Shown here one piece after another: positions 19,119 to 28,518 of a stretch of DNA of 44,228 bases. Origin of the DNA: JBFHDX01 sp041584475 (GTDB lineage: Bacteria > Pseudomonadota > Alphaproteobacteria > UBA8366 > JADFVY01); the NCBI GenBank assembly GCA_041584475.1, contig JBFHDX010000021.1, positions 1 through 44,228 on the forward strand, read 5' to 3'. The notes beneath the pieces are model-generated. The model was not told the origin of the DNA and ran no database searches. It worked only from the letters and a program-made list of their open reading frames with translations. Position 1 is the first letter of the stretch. Each line of letters begins with the position of its first letter. A program made the translations under genes and the position numbers.

Positions 19119-20210
19119 ATGACTAGGTTGGGCAGGACACGATTGCCGCGGTTTTCGCGCCGCAATTTCCTCCAGGGATCCGCCGCGGTGGGCATCACGT
19201 TCGCGACGGGCGGCAGCCGCGGCTGGGCCGCCGAAGAGAAGCGACTCAACGTCTATAACTGGGACACGTATATCGGCGAGCAGACGCTGGGTACGTTCAA
19301 CGCGCGGACCGGCATACAGGTCAAATACGACCTCTACGCCGACAACGAAGAGCTGTTCGCCAAGCTGAAAGAGGGCAATCCGGGGTATGACGTGATCGTG
19401 CCCAGCGACTACATGGTCGAGGACATGATCACGCTGAAAATGCTGATGCCGCTCGACCATTCGAAGATACCGAACATCCGGCATCTCGATCCCGCATTCA
19501 CCAATCCGGCCTACGACCCCGGCATGAAGCACTCGATCCCCTACATGTGGGGCACCATCGGCCTCGGCTACCGCAAGTCCAAGGTGGCCGGGCCGCTGAC
19601 CAGCTGGGCGGACGTGTTCGAGGCCGACCGGGCGAAGAAGTATTCGGGGCGTATCGCCTATCTGGGCGACATGCGCGCGGTGCTCGGCTGCGCGCTGAAA
19701 TATCTCGGCTACGGCATGAACACGACCAACCCGAAGGAAATCGCGCAGGCGCGTGACCTGCTGATCGCCGCCAAGCCGCACATCAAGACCTTTGCCGAGG
19801 ACAACGGCCAGGACCTGCTGCTCTCGGGCGAGGTCGACATCACCATGGAGTGGAGCGGCGATATCGCCGCGGTGATGGAGGAGGACGACGACCTGACCTA
19901 CGTCGTCCCGCAGGAAGGCGCGAACGTCTGGGTTGACAATCTGTGCATCCCGACCGGGGCGCCGCACCCGGAAAACGCGCACGCGTTTATCAACCACCTG
20001 CACGACGTCAAGGTGCACATGGAAATCGCGGAGACGATCTATTTCGCGACACCGAACAAGGACGCGAAGGCACTCATGTCACCGGAATACACCGAGAATC
20101 CGGCCGTCTTCGCCCCGGCGGACGTGCTGGCAAAGTGCGAGGCGCTGTTGAGCGTCGGCGAGCACACTCGGCTCTATGACGAGGCCTGGACCGCGATCCA
20201 GGCGGCGTGA
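19119..20210 (+). CDS. Polyamine-type ABC transporter substrate-binding protein (PotD/PotF-like), Tat-exported
   Basis: 363 residues. The N terminus has a twin-arginine signal, FSRRNFLQGSAAVG followed by a hydrophobic run and a likely cut near GWAAEEK. The mature part starts LNVYNWDTYIGEQTLG and contains YDVIVPSDYMV, both typical of PotD/PotF, and acidic residues expected for amine binding (MEWSGD). Start choice: the ATG at 19119 is 10 nt after GGGAG; a GTG at 19113 is only 4 nt from it. First gene of the operon that also carries PotB, PotC, PotA, AguA and AguB, so agmatine or putrescine is the likely ligand. Confidence 0.9.
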   Translation: MTRLGRTRLPRFSRRNFLQGSAAVGITFATGGSRGWAAEEKRLNVYNWDTYIGEQTLGTFNARTGIQVKYDLYADNEELFAKLKEGNPGYDVIVPSDYMVEDMITLKMLMPLDHSKIPNIRHLDPAFTNPAYDPGMKHSIPYMWGTIGLGYRKSKVAGPLTSWADVFEADRAKKYSGRIAYLGDMRAVLGCALKYLGYGMNTTNPKEIAQARDLLIAAKPHIKTFAEDNGQDLLLSGEVDITMEWSGDIAAVMEEDDDLTYVVPQEGANVWVDNLCIPTGAPHPENAHAFINHLHDVKVHMEIAETIYFATPNKDAKALMSPEYTENPAVFAPADVLAKCEALLSVGEHTRLYDEAWTAIQAA

Positions 20211-20285
20211 GGCGTTCTTCGAAGGCCCGGTTCGGGGGGAGGCCGCGACCTCCCCCCGACGCGTTCGCGCCAGCGACGGCAGGCG

Positions 20286-21659
20286 ATGACCGGAATTGAC
20301 CCCGGGCGGGTCGTCCAGCTCATGGCGCGCGAAGCGGCCGCGTTCGAGGCCGCCCGGCCGCGCTCGCGCGCGCTGTCCGAGGAAGCGCGCCGGTCGCTCG
20401 TCGGCGGTGTGCCGATGCAGTGGATGTCCGAGTGGCCCGGCGCCTTCCCGGTCTTCGTGGACGAGGCGACCGGCGTTCGCGTGACCGACGTCGACGGGCA
20501 CGAGTACATCGATTTCTGTCTCGGTGATAGCGGCGCCATGTTCGGGCATTCACCGGCCCCGGTCGCCGCCGCCGTGGCCGGGCAGGCCGGGCGGGGCCTG
20601 ACCTGCATGCTGCCGACGGAGGATTCTATACGGGCCGCGGAGCTGCTTCGTGTCCGCTTCGGCCTGCCGCTCTGGCAGGTCGCAATGACGGCGACCGACG
20701 CGAACCGCTTCGCGCTGCGCTTCGCGCGGGAGATCACCGGCCGCCCCAAGATCCTTGTCTTCGAAGGCTGCTATCACGGCACGGTGGACGAGACGATCGC
20801 TACCGTGCGCGCCGGAACCGTGACGTCGCGCGACGGCAATGTCGGTCCCCCCGTGGATCCCGGCACGACGACGAAGGTGATCGAGTTCAACGACGTGCCG
20901 GCGCTCGAACGGGTGCTGGCGAGGGGCGACATCGCCTGCGTGCTGACCGAGCCCGCACTCACCAACCGCAGCGGGATCGTCCTGCCCGACGCGGGCTATC
21001 ACGACGCGCTTCGCGACCTCACGCGACGCAACGGCAGCCTGCTGGTCATCGACGAGACGCACACGATCTCGGCGGGAGCGGGCGGCTGCACGCGTGCCTG
21101 GGGGTTGGAGCCGGACATTCTGACGATCGGCAAGCCGATCGCCGGCGGCATACCGGTCGCGGTTTACGGGATGACGGCGGAAGTCGGGGAAGCGGTCCGG
21201 CGGCGGACCACGACGGCGGGTGTGCCGGTCGCCGGGATCGGCGGGACCCTTAGCGCCAATGCCCTGTCGGTCCGGGCACTGCGGGTGATGCTCGAGGAGG
21301 TCATGACGGATGACGCCCACAGCCGCACGATCGGCCTCGCCGAACGGCTGGCGGAGGGCATCGGCCGGGTTATCCGCGAGCGGGCGCTGCCATGGTACGT
21401 CACCCGGCTCGGCGCGCGCACCGAATACCGCTTCCAACCGCACCCACCGCGCAACGGCACCGAGGCGCTGGACGGCGTCGACCCGGCGCTCGACCGATTG
21501 ATACACCTGTATTTTCTGAACCGGGGCATTCTGGTGACCCCGTTCCACAATATGCTATTGATTGCACCGGACATGCGCGAGGCGGACGTGGACCGGCACA
21601 ACGACGTCTTGGAGGCCTGCGTTGCAGAACTGAAGGGACGCGGGGACCGACTGGGGTAG
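20286..21659 (+). CDS. Class III PLP-dependent aminotransferase
   Basis: 457 residues, fold type I. The PLP lysine is K283 in ILTIGKPIAGG, the Asp pairing with the pyridine nitrogen is D256 (VIDETHT), and the phosphate-binding region has the FEGCYHGTVDE block. It resembles glutamate-1-semialdehyde aminomutase-like and omega-amino aminotransferases. Its place between the binding protein and permease genes of a polyamine/agmatine transporter suggests it acts on an imported amine, for example putrescine or agmatine, giving an aminoaldehyde. This is inference. T136-D138 (TATDAN) replaces the GSEAN-type motif common in this class, so substrate handling may differ. Start at 20286, 75 bp after potD. 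Confidence 0.85.
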   Translation: MTGIDPGRVVQLMAREAAAFEAARPRSRALSEEARRSLVGGVPMQWMSEWPGAFPVFVDEATGVRVTDVDGHEYIDFCLGDSGAMFGHSPAPVAAAVAGQAGRGLTCMLPTEDSIRAAELLRVRFGLPLWQVAMTATDANRFALRFAREITGRPKILVFEGCYHGTVDETIATVRAGTVTSRDGNVGPPVDPGTTTKVIEFNDVPALERVLARGDIACVLTEPALTNRSGIVLPDAGYHDALRDLTRRNGSLLVIDETHTISAGAGGCTRAWGLEPDILTIGKPIAGGIPVAVYGMTAEVGEAVRRRTTTAGVPVAGIGGTLSANALSVRALRVMLEEVMTDDAHSRTIGLAERLAEGIGRVIRERALPWYVTRLGARTEYRFQPHPPRNGTEALDGVDPALDRLIHLYFLNRGILVTPFHNMLLIAPDMREADVDRHNDVLEACVAELKGRGDRLG

Positions 21660-21675
21660 CGGGGGACGGGCAGGC

Positions 21676-22587
21676 ATGGAAGACTGGCGCAAGGACAGGC
21701 TGGCGTTCACCATATTCATGGCGCCGGCAACGTTCTGGTTATTCGTTTTTTTCACGATCCCGCTCGCCCTGGTGTGGGTTTACAGTTTCGGTGAGCGCGG
21801 CCCGCAGGGCCAGACCTACCTGGCGTTCAATTTCGAGAACTACCTGCGCGCCGTAGAGCCGATCCACCTGCAGATCCTAGTCAAATCGATCTGGATCGGC
21901 GCCGTCAGCACGATCATCTGTCTCGTCGTCGGCTTCCCGGTCGCCATGGGCATCGCGTTCGCGCCGTCGCGCTGGAAGAACCCGTTGCTGTTGATCGTCG
22001 TGCTGCCGTTCTTCACCAACCTGCTGATCCGCACCTACGCGTGGATCGCCGTGCTGCGTACCCGCGGGTTCGTGAATTTCGGCCTCGAATGGATTCACGA
22101 GAAGCTCGGCCTGCTCTTCGCCTTCGTCGGATTGCCGGGCGTCATGGGTGAGTTCGAGCCGCTCGAGCTGCTCTACAACCAGTATGCCGTCGTCATCGGA
22201 CTGGTCTACGTCCACCTGCCGTTCCTGATCCTGCCGCTCTATGCGACGCTCGAGAAGCTCGACCGGTCGTTCCTCGAGGCCAGCCTCGATCTCGGCGCCG
22301 GACACTGGCGCACCTTCCTGTCGGTGACGGTGCCGCTGGTCATGCCGGGCATCATCTCCGGTTCGCTGCTCGTCTTCATCCTGACCATGGGAAACTTCCT
22401 CGTGCCCGACCTGCTCGGCGGCACCGACAGCCTGATGATCGGCAATCTGATCGCACGCGAATTCGGCGCGGCGCGCGACTGGCCGTTCGGCTCGGCGCTC
22501 TCATTCATGGTCATGTATCCGGTGTTCTTCTTCTTCGTCATCAGGGCGCTGGCCGCGCGCTACCGGCCCCGGCAGGGGGAAATCTGA
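21676..22587 (+). CDS. Polyamine ABC transporter permease PotB-like
   Basis: 303 residues with six predicted membrane helices. The cytoplasmic EAA loop is LEASLDLGAGHWRTFLSVTVP (about 207-227), the docking site for the ATPase. It forms the transmembrane channel with the next gene, whose ATG overlaps this stop by one base. The ATG at 21676 is 16 bp after the aminotransferase stop. Confidence 0.92.
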   Translation: MEDWRKDRLAFTIFMAPATFWLFVFFTIPLALVWVYSFGERGPQGQTYLAFNFENYLRAVEPIHLQILVKSIWIGAVSTIICLVVGFPVAMGIAFAPSRWKNPLLLIVVLPFFTNLLIRTYAWIAVLRTRGFVNFGLEWIHEKLGLLFAFVGLPGVMGEFEPLELLYNQYAVVIGLVYVHLPFLILPLYATLEKLDRSFLEASLDLGAGHWRTFLSVTVPLVMPGIISGSLLVFILTMGNFLVPDLLGGTDSLMIGNLIAREFGAARDWPFGSALSFMVMYPVFFFFVIRALAARYRPRQGEI

Positions 22588-23453
22588 TGGCGGAGCAGGC
22601 CGCCGCGACAGCCCCCGCTACGGCCCGCCGCAAGCGGCGCCGGCGCCGCGAGGTCAATCCGCTGGATTATCTGCGCCAGCCCTGGATGCAGATCACGCTG
22701 CTGATCAGCTTCATCTTCCTGTATTTCCCGATCGTCACGCTGATCGCCTTCAGCTTCAACGACTCGCGCCGCAACATCACGTGGCGCGGGTTCACGTTCA
22801 AATATTACGAAAAGGCCTTCAACAACGTCGCGCTGCACGACGCGTTCATCAACTCGATGATCGTGGCCGCCTGGTCGACGGCGGTGTCGACGGCGTTCGG
22901 GGCGATGCTCGGACTGGCCCTGTACCGTTACCGGTTTCCGGGCAAGGGGCCCTACGAAGGCGTCGCACACCTGCCGATCGTCATCCCGGAGATCTGCATG
23001 GGCGTTGCCATGCTCGCCTTCTTTGCGGCGGTCGACATCCGGCTCAGCCTGTTCACGATCACCGCGAGCCATATCGCCTTCACCATCCCGTTCGTCGCCG
23101 TGGTCATCCGTGCGCGCATGGCCGGCTTCGACACGGCGCTCGAGGAGGCGAGCCGCGACCTCGGGGCCAACGAGTGGCAGACGTTCTGGAACGTCACCTT
23201 CCCCTACATGGTGCCGGGGCTGGTCGCCGGTGCCCTGATGGCCTTCGTGCTGTCCCTCGACGATTTCGTCATCACCTTCTTCACTGCCGGCGTCGGTTCG
23301 ACGACGTTCCCGCTCAAGATCTATTCGATGGTGCGTTTCAGCGTGACGCCCGAAGTCAACGCCGCTTCCACCGTGCTCATCGTGATCACGCTGACGCTGA
23401 CGCTGATCGCCATGACCATGCAGTCGCGTTGGACGAAGAGGCAGCAGGAATGA
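22587..23453 (+). CDS. Polyamine ABC transporter permease PotC-like
   Basis: 288 residues, six membrane helices after a basic N terminus (TARRKRRRRR). The EAA loop is LEEASRDLGANEWQTFWNVTFP near 175-196, followed by the PotC-typical LSLDDFVITFFTAG. It pairs with the PotB-like protein. It overlaps the previous gene (TGATG) and the following ATPase (ATGA), so translation is coupled. Confidence 0.93.
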   Translation: MAEQAAATAPATARRKRRRRREVNPLDYLRQPWMQITLLISFIFLYFPIVTLIAFSFNDSRRNITWRGFTFKYYEKAFNNVALHDAFINSMIVAAWSTAVSTAFGAMLGLALYRYRFPGKGPYEGVAHLPIVIPEICMGVAMLAFFAAVDIRLSLFTITASHIAFTIPFVAVVIRARMAGFDTALEEASRDLGANEWQTFWNVTFPYMVPGLVAGALMAFVLSLDDFVITFFTAGVGSTTFPLKIYSMVRFSVTPEVNAASTVLIVITLTLTLIAMTMQSRWTKRQQE

Positions 23454-24538
23454 CCGACGCCCGGCCGATCATCAGCATCCGCGACGTCACGAAGCGCTTC
23501 GGAAGCGTCGTCGCCGTCGACAGCGTCAGCCTCGATATCCGGCCCGGCGAGTTCTTCGCGCTGCTGGGACCGTCGGGTTGTGGCAAGACGACGCTGCTGC
23601 GCATGCTTGCCGGTTTCGAAACCCCGAGCGAAGGCGAGATCGAGATCGACGGTCAGGCGATGTCAAACGTGCCGCCGAACAAGCGGCCGGTGAACATGGT
23701 GTTCCAGTCCTATGCCGTGTTTCCGCACATGACCGTTCATGACAACGTCGCCTATGGCCTGAAGGTCACCCGGGTCCCCCGGGCGGAAATCGCCGCCCGC
23801 GTCGAAAAGGCGCTGGCGCTGGTCCATCTCGATGGCTACGGCGGGCGCCGCCCGGACCAGCTGTCGGGCGGCCAGCGGCAGCGCGTGGCGCTCGCCAGGG
23901 CCCTCGTCAAGGAACCCAAGGTGTTGCTGCTCGACGAACCTCTCTCGGCGCTGGATGCCAAGCTGCGCGAGGCGATGCGGCTGGAGCTGGTGCACCTGCA
24001 GCATTCGGTCGGGATAACCTTCGTCATCGTCACGCACGACCAGGATGAGGCGCTGTCGATGGCCGATCGTGCCGCCGTGATGCAGGCGGGGATCGTGAAG
24101 CAGATTGCCGCGCCCGGGGACCTCTACGAGCATCCGAACAGCCGCTTCGTCGCCGACTTCATCGGCAAGGTGAACCAGTTCGAGGCGAAGGTGGCCGGCG
24201 TATCCGGGGGCCGGCTGGCGGTCGAGATCGATGGCGTGGGCCGGATCGACGTACCCCATGACGGTGCGGCGTCCGGCAGTATCTGCATCGCCGTGCGTCC
24301 CGAGAAGACTCGACTGTCGAAGGAACGCGCCGACGGCGACCGCATCCAGCTGCGCGGCACGATCAGCGACGTCGCCTATTATGGCAATGAGAGCCATATC
24401 CTTCTGGATACCGATGCCGGCGTCCAGTTCACGACGACGGTCCAGAACGACGAGCGTCGCACCGAGTCCAGCTTCATCATCGGCGACGACCTGTGGATCT
24501 CCTGGTCTCCGGCGGACACGCTCGTACTGGTGGATTAG
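23450..24538 (+). CDS. Polyamine ABC transporter ATP-binding protein PotA-like
   Basis: 362 residues. ATPase domain: Walker A LGPSGCGKTT, Q-loop VFQSYAVFPHMTV, signature LSGGQRQRVALARA, Walker B VLLLDEPLSALD, switch VTHDQDEAL. The C-terminal TOBE/regulatory domain (about 245-362) contains IAVRPEKTRLS. It powers uptake through the PotB/PotC-like pair. The ATG at 23450 overlaps the PotC stop; in-frame codons upstream lie inside potC and were rejected. Confidence 0.93.
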   Translation: MTDARPIISIRDVTKRFGSVVAVDSVSLDIRPGEFFALLGPSGCGKTTLLRMLAGFETPSEGEIEIDGQAMSNVPPNKRPVNMVFQSYAVFPHMTVHDNVAYGLKVTRVPRAEIAARVEKALALVHLDGYGGRRPDQLSGGQRQRVALARALVKEPKVLLLDEPLSALDAKLREAMRLELVHLQHSVGITFVIVTHDQDEALSMADRAAVMQAGIVKQIAAPGDLYEHPNSRFVADFIGKVNQFEAKVAGVSGGRLAVEIDGVGRIDVPHDGAASGSICIAVRPEKTRLSKERADGDRIQLRGTISDVAYYGNESHILLDTDAGVQFTTTVQNDERRTESSFIIGDDLWISWSPADTLVLVD

Positions 24539-24619
24539 GAGTCGCTTGCCGCGCTTGCAAAGGCGACGCGCCTCCGCATAGTGTCGATACGGCAGCCAGT
24601 GACGGATTTGGACCCCCGT

Positions 24620-25642
24620 ATGACAACGCCCGCCGCTGAAGGTTTTCGCATGCCGGCCGAATGGGAACCCCATGCGCGGTGCTGGATGGCCTGGCCGTGC
24701 CGTGAGGAGCTCTGGGGCGAGCACATCGAGGACGCTCGCGACGCCTATGCCGCGGTGGCGAAGGCCATCGCCCAGTTCGAGCCGGTCACCCTGGTGGCCA
24801 ATCCGGGAGACGTCGCCACGGCGTCGATCGCCTGCGGCAAGACCGTCGACGTCGTGCCGATCGAGATCGACGATTCCTGGATGCGCGACATCGGCCCGAC
24901 CTTCGTCGTCAACGCTCGGGGCGAGGTCGCGGGCTGCGACTGGCATTTCAACGCGTGGGGCAACAAGTACGAATTCTACAACAACGACGTCAGGCTCGCC
25001 GAGTTGTTGCTGCAGCAGATCAAGCTGCGCCGTTTCGACGCGCCGTTCGTCCTCGAGGGCGGGGCGATCCACTGCGACGGCGAGGGTACGGTCCTGACGA
25101 CCGAAACCGTGCTCCTCAATCCGAACCGGAATCCGGGGATGAGCCGGGAGGAGATCGAACAGGCGCTGACGGACTGGCTCGGCGCACGCAAGGTGATCTG
25201 GCTGCCCGCCGGCTACCATTACGACGAGACCGACGGTCATGTCGACAACGTCGCCTGCTTCGTACGGCCCGGTGTCGTGCTCGCGGCATCCTGTCCCGAC
25301 AAGGGCGATCCGAACTACGAGATCCTGCAGGCCAACATCGAGATCCTGAAGGCGAGCAGCGACGCGGCGGGTCGCGAGATCGAGGTCGTCACCGTCGACC
25401 AGCCGGCGCGCATGGAAGAGGACGGCGAGCGTCGTTCGAGCTCGTACGTAAACCTCTATATCGCCAACGGCGGGGTCGTCATACCGTCGTTCGAGGACAA
25501 GCGCGACAGCGCGGCGCGACGCACCGTCGTCGAGGCGTTCCCCGAGCACGAGGTCGTCCAGGTTCCGGCCGGCGACATCGTGCGCGGCGGCGGCGGCATC
25601 CATTGCATCACGCAGCAGCAGCCGAAGGGAGGCGGCGACTAG
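24620..25642 (+). CDS. aguA: Agmatine deiminase
   Basis: Hydrolyses agmatine to N-carbamoylputrescine and ammonia in the cytoplasm. 340 residues of the guanidine-modifying (PPAD) fold, with all catalytic blocks: DDSWMRDIGPTF (D90), GGAIHCDGEGT, DGHVDNVACF (H207) and the nucleophile C329 in GGGGIHCITQQQP. I chose the ATG at 24620, which has GGA 7 nt upstream; the GTG at 24581 has no ribosome site and would add 13 unlike residues. The next gene, 4 bp on, carries out the following step. No arginine decarboxylase is nearby, so the agmatine is probably imported through the upstream transporter. Confidence 0.95.
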   Translation: MTTPAAEGFRMPAEWEPHARCWMAWPCREELWGEHIEDARDAYAAVAKAIAQFEPVTLVANPGDVATASIACGKTVDVVPIEIDDSWMRDIGPTFVVNARGEVAGCDWHFNAWGNKYEFYNNDVRLAELLLQQIKLRRFDAPFVLEGGAIHCDGEGTVLTTETVLLNPNRNPGMSREEIEQALTDWLGARKVIWLPAGYHYDETDGHVDNVACFVRPGVVLAASCPDKGDPNYEILQANIEILKASSDAAGREIEVVTVDQPARMEEDGERRSSSYVNLYIANGGVVIPSFEDKRDSAARRTVVEAFPEHEVVQVPAGDIVRGGGGIHCITQQQPKGGGD

Positions 25643-25646
25643 GGCC

Positions 25647-26522
25647 ATGGCGACGGTCACGCTGGCGGCGACCCAGATGGCGTGCAGCTGGGACACCGAG
25701 GCCAATCTCGACCGTGCCGAGGCGCTGGTACGCAAGGCCGCCGCGGCGGGCGCCAATATCGTCTTGCTGCAGGAGCTGTTCGAAACGCCGTATTTCTGTC
25801 CCGACCAGAAGCAGGACCTGTTCCGGCTCGCCCGCGCATTCGCCGGCAATCCCGTCATCGCGCGTTTCGCCGGACTGGCTGCCGAGCTGGGCGTCGTGCT
25901 GCCGGTGAGTTTTTTTGAGAAGGCCAACAATGCCTACTTCAATTCGCTGGCGATGATCGACGCCGACGGCGCGGTCCTCGGCCTCTACCGCAAGAGCCAC
26001 ATCCCCGACGGGCCCGGCTACCAGGAGAAGTTCTATTTCACGCCGGGCGACACCGGGTTCAGGGTGTGGGACACGCGCTTCGGGAAGGTCGGCGCCGCGG
26101 TATGCTGGGACCAGTGGTTTCCGGAATGCGCCCGGGCTATGGCGATCAGGGGGGCCGACGTGCTGCTTTACCCGACGGCGATCGGCAGCGAACCGCAGGA
26201 TGCGTCCCTCGACAGCCGTGGCCACTGGCAACGCACCATGCAGGGCCACGCCGCGGCGAACATGGTCGCACTGGTGGCGTCGAACCGGATCGGCGTCGAA
26301 AAGAGCGACTCCGCCTCGATGACCTTCTACGGCTCGTCGTTCATTGCCGGGCCGACTGGCGAAATGCTGGCCGAGGCGGGCCGCGACGACGAGGAGGTGC
26401 TGACCGCCAGCGTCGATCCCGAGGCGTTGCAGGCGGCGCGCGCCTCGTGGGGCGTGTTTCGCGATCGAAGGCCGGATCTCTACGAGGCGCTGCTGACCTT
26501 CGACGGCGGCGGGAGCCGGTGA
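25647..26522 (+). CDS. aguB: N-carbamoylputrescine amidase
   Basis: Converts N-carbamoylputrescine to putrescine, CO2 and ammonia. A 291-residue nitrilase-superfamily enzyme with the full catalytic triad: E43 (LLQELFETPYF), K116 (YRKSHIPDG) and C153 (AAVCWDQWFPE). The YRKSHIPDGPGYQEKFYF block is typical of AguB rather than other nitrilases. Last gene of the operon, 4 bp after aguA, followed by a terminator hairpin. Confidence 0.95.
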   Translation: MATVTLAATQMACSWDTEANLDRAEALVRKAAAAGANIVLLQELFETPYFCPDQKQDLFRLARAFAGNPVIARFAGLAAELGVVLPVSFFEKANNAYFNSLAMIDADGAVLGLYRKSHIPDGPGYQEKFYFTPGDTGFRVWDTRFGKVGAAVCWDQWFPECARAMAIRGADVLLYPTAIGSEPQDASLDSRGHWQRTMQGHAAANMVALVASNRIGVEKSDSASMTFYGSSFIAGPTGEMLAEAGRDDEEVLTASVDPEALQAARASWGVFRDRRPDLYEALLTFDGGGSR

Positions 26523-26530
26523 TCCGGCCG

Positions 26531-26557
26531 GCCGGCATCAAGGGCGCCGGTATTTTT
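26531..26557 (+). terminator. Rho-independent terminator after aguB
   Basis: GCCGGC (26531-26536) and GCCGGT (26546-26551) pair over 6 bp with one G-U, a 9-nt loop, then TATTTTT. It starts 8 bp after the aguB stop and ends the polyamine/agmatine operon before phaC. Confidence 0.6.
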
Positions 26558-26658
26558 CGCACCGCTTGATCCAGGTCATGTCATCGCCGGCACCGGCGCG
26601 GTAGCAAGGGGTTGCGTCGGGCCGCATTGTGGACCCGATCGGTCTGGAGTTGGAATCG

Positions 26659-28488
26659 ATGTCGACCGCCGTTCAGACTGCGGCGCCATTGCCCGTCAAC
26701 ATGACCCCGGACGACGAGCCGCGCCCGCGCGACGGAGCCGACGAAGACGGCGATCCGCGGCTGCCATCGCCGATCAACAGCCTACTCCTCGACCGCCTCG
26801 CGCACGCGTCGCTCGGGCGGCTGACGTTCGGGCTGTCGCCGGCGGCACTCTTGCTGGCCTGGGCCGATTGGGCGACGCATCTCGCGCTCGCGCCCGGCAA
26901 GCAGATCGAGCTGCAGCAGAAGGCCGTACGCAAGGCGGTGCGCCTGTTTCTCCACGCCCAGCGCTGCGCCTTCGGGCGGCAGGACCGACCCTGCATCGAG
27001 CCGCTGCCGCAGGACCGACGGTTCACCGGCGAGGCCTGGCAACGCTGGCCGTACCATCTTCTGTACCAGTCGTTCCTGCTGACGCAGCAATGGTGGCACA
27101 ACGCCACCAATGGGGTCAGCGGCGTCTCGAGCCATCACCAGGACGTCGTCTCCTTCGCGGCACGGCAGTGCCTCGACGTGGTCGCCCCATCCAACTTCAT
27201 CGCGACGAATCCGGAACTTCTGGCGACGACGATCGAAGAGGGTGGCGGCAACCTCTATCGCGGCGCCGTCAATCTTGTCGAGGATTGGGAACGCGCCGTC
27301 GTCGGCAAGCGGCCGGTCGGCGCCGACGCCTTCGTCGTCGGACGCGATGTCGCTGTCACGCCGGGCAAGGTGATCCACAGCAACCGGCTCATCGAGCTGA
27401 TCCAGTACGCACCGGCCACGGACCGGGTGCGCGCCGTGCCGATGCTGATCGTGCCGGCCTGGATCATGAAGTACTACATCCTCGACCTTTCGCCTGAGAA
27501 CTCGCTGGTCCGCTACCTCGTCGAGCAGGGCCATACCGTATTCATGATTTCGTGGAAGAACCCGGGGGCGGAGGACCGGGATCTGGGGCTGAACGACTAC
27601 CTGCGTCTCGGCATCGGCGAGGCGCTCGACGCCGTCACCGCCATAACCGGCGCCGCTTGCGTCGACGCTGTCGGCTATTGCCTGGGCGGCACGCTGCTGT
27701 CCATCGCCGCTGCGGCAATGGCACGCGACCGCGACGACCGGCTCAATTCGGTGACGCTGCTGGCCGCCCAGACCGATTTCAGCGAGCCCGGGGAACTCGG
27801 CCTGTTCATCGACGAGGCGGAGGTGGCGTTTCTCGAGGACGTTATGTGGGAGCAGGGCTTCCTCGATACGCGTCAGATGGCCGGTGCTTTCCAGCTGCTT
27901 CGCTCGAACGACCTGATCTGGTCGCGGATGCTGCACGACTACCTGTTCGGCAAACGGCGGCCGATGACCGATCTGATGGCGTGGAACAGCGACCAGACCC
28001 GCATGCCGTACCGCATGCATGCCGAATACCTCACCGGGCTGTTCCTTGGAAACGATCTGGCGGAAGGCCGCTACCGGGTCGGTGGCAGGCCGGTGGCCCT
28101 GAGCGACATACGGGTGCCGGTCTTCGCTGTGGGAACGACGCGCGATCACGTCTCGCCCTGGCAGTCGGTGTACAAGATCAACCTCCTCGCAGATACGGAC
28201 GTTACGTTCCTGCTGACCGAGGGCGGCCACAATGCCGGAATCGTCAGCGAGCCCGGGCACCCGCGACGCAGCTATCGCGTGTCGACGCGGCGAGAAGGGG
28301 AGCGTTTCGTCGATGCCGAGCGCTGGCAGGCGGCGACGGAAGTCAGGGACGGCAGTTGGTGGCCCGAATGGGTCGGCTGGCTTCGGAACGACCGCCCGGA
28401 AACCGGACCGCCGCCAGCGCACGGTAACCCTGGGGCCGGGTACGTGGCGCTGTACGACGCACCGGGGAAATTCGTGCTCGAACAGTAA
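26659..28488 (+). CDS. phaC: Class I poly(3-hydroxyalkanoate) synthase
   Basis: Polymerises 3-hydroxyacyl-CoA into storage polyester at the granule surface. 609 residues, the class I size. The catalytic triad is visible: C341 in the lipase-box-like GYCLGG, D496 (VGTTRDHVSP) and H524 (EGGHNAG). The N-terminal PhaC_N region includes the WWHNAT and VAPSNFIATNPEL blocks. I chose the ATG at 26659, preceded by GGAGTTGGA, over a GTG ten codons earlier. No phaA, phaB or phasin gene is adjacent, so this is a solitary synthase. Confidence 0.93.
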   Translation: MSTAVQTAAPLPVNMTPDDEPRPRDGADEDGDPRLPSPINSLLLDRLAHASLGRLTFGLSPAALLLAWADWATHLALAPGKQIELQQKAVRKAVRLFLHAQRCAFGRQDRPCIEPLPQDRRFTGEAWQRWPYHLLYQSFLLTQQWWHNATNGVSGVSSHHQDVVSFAARQCLDVVAPSNFIATNPELLATTIEEGGGNLYRGAVNLVEDWERAVVGKRPVGADAFVVGRDVAVTPGKVIHSNRLIELIQYAPATDRVRAVPMLIVPAWIMKYYILDLSPENSLVRYLVEQGHTVFMISWKNPGAEDRDLGLNDYLRLGIGEALDAVTAITGAACVDAVGYCLGGTLLSIAAAAMARDRDDRLNSVTLLAAQTDFSEPGELGLFIDEAEVAFLEDVMWEQGFLDTRQMAGAFQLLRSNDLIWSRMLHDYLFGKRRPMTDLMAWNSDQTRMPYRMHAEYLTGLFLGNDLAEGRYRVGGRPVALSDIRVPVFAVGTTRDHVSPWQSVYKINLLADTDVTFLLTEGGHNAGIVSEPGHPRRSYRVSTRREGERFVDAERWQAATEVRDGSWWPEWVGWLRNDRPETGPPPAHGNPGAGYVALYDAPGKFVLEQ

Positions 28489-28518
28489 TCGGGTGGCGCA
28501 GGTGCCCCCGGGGGCGGA

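Noticed and set aside
23663..25930. 755-codon minus-strand open frame across potA, aguA and aguB
   Set aside because: Mirror of three genes with complete catalytic motifs; no family-like sequence of its own.
26782..28422. 546-codon minus-strand open frame across phaC
   Set aside because: Antisense shadow of a PHA synthase with an intact catalytic triad.
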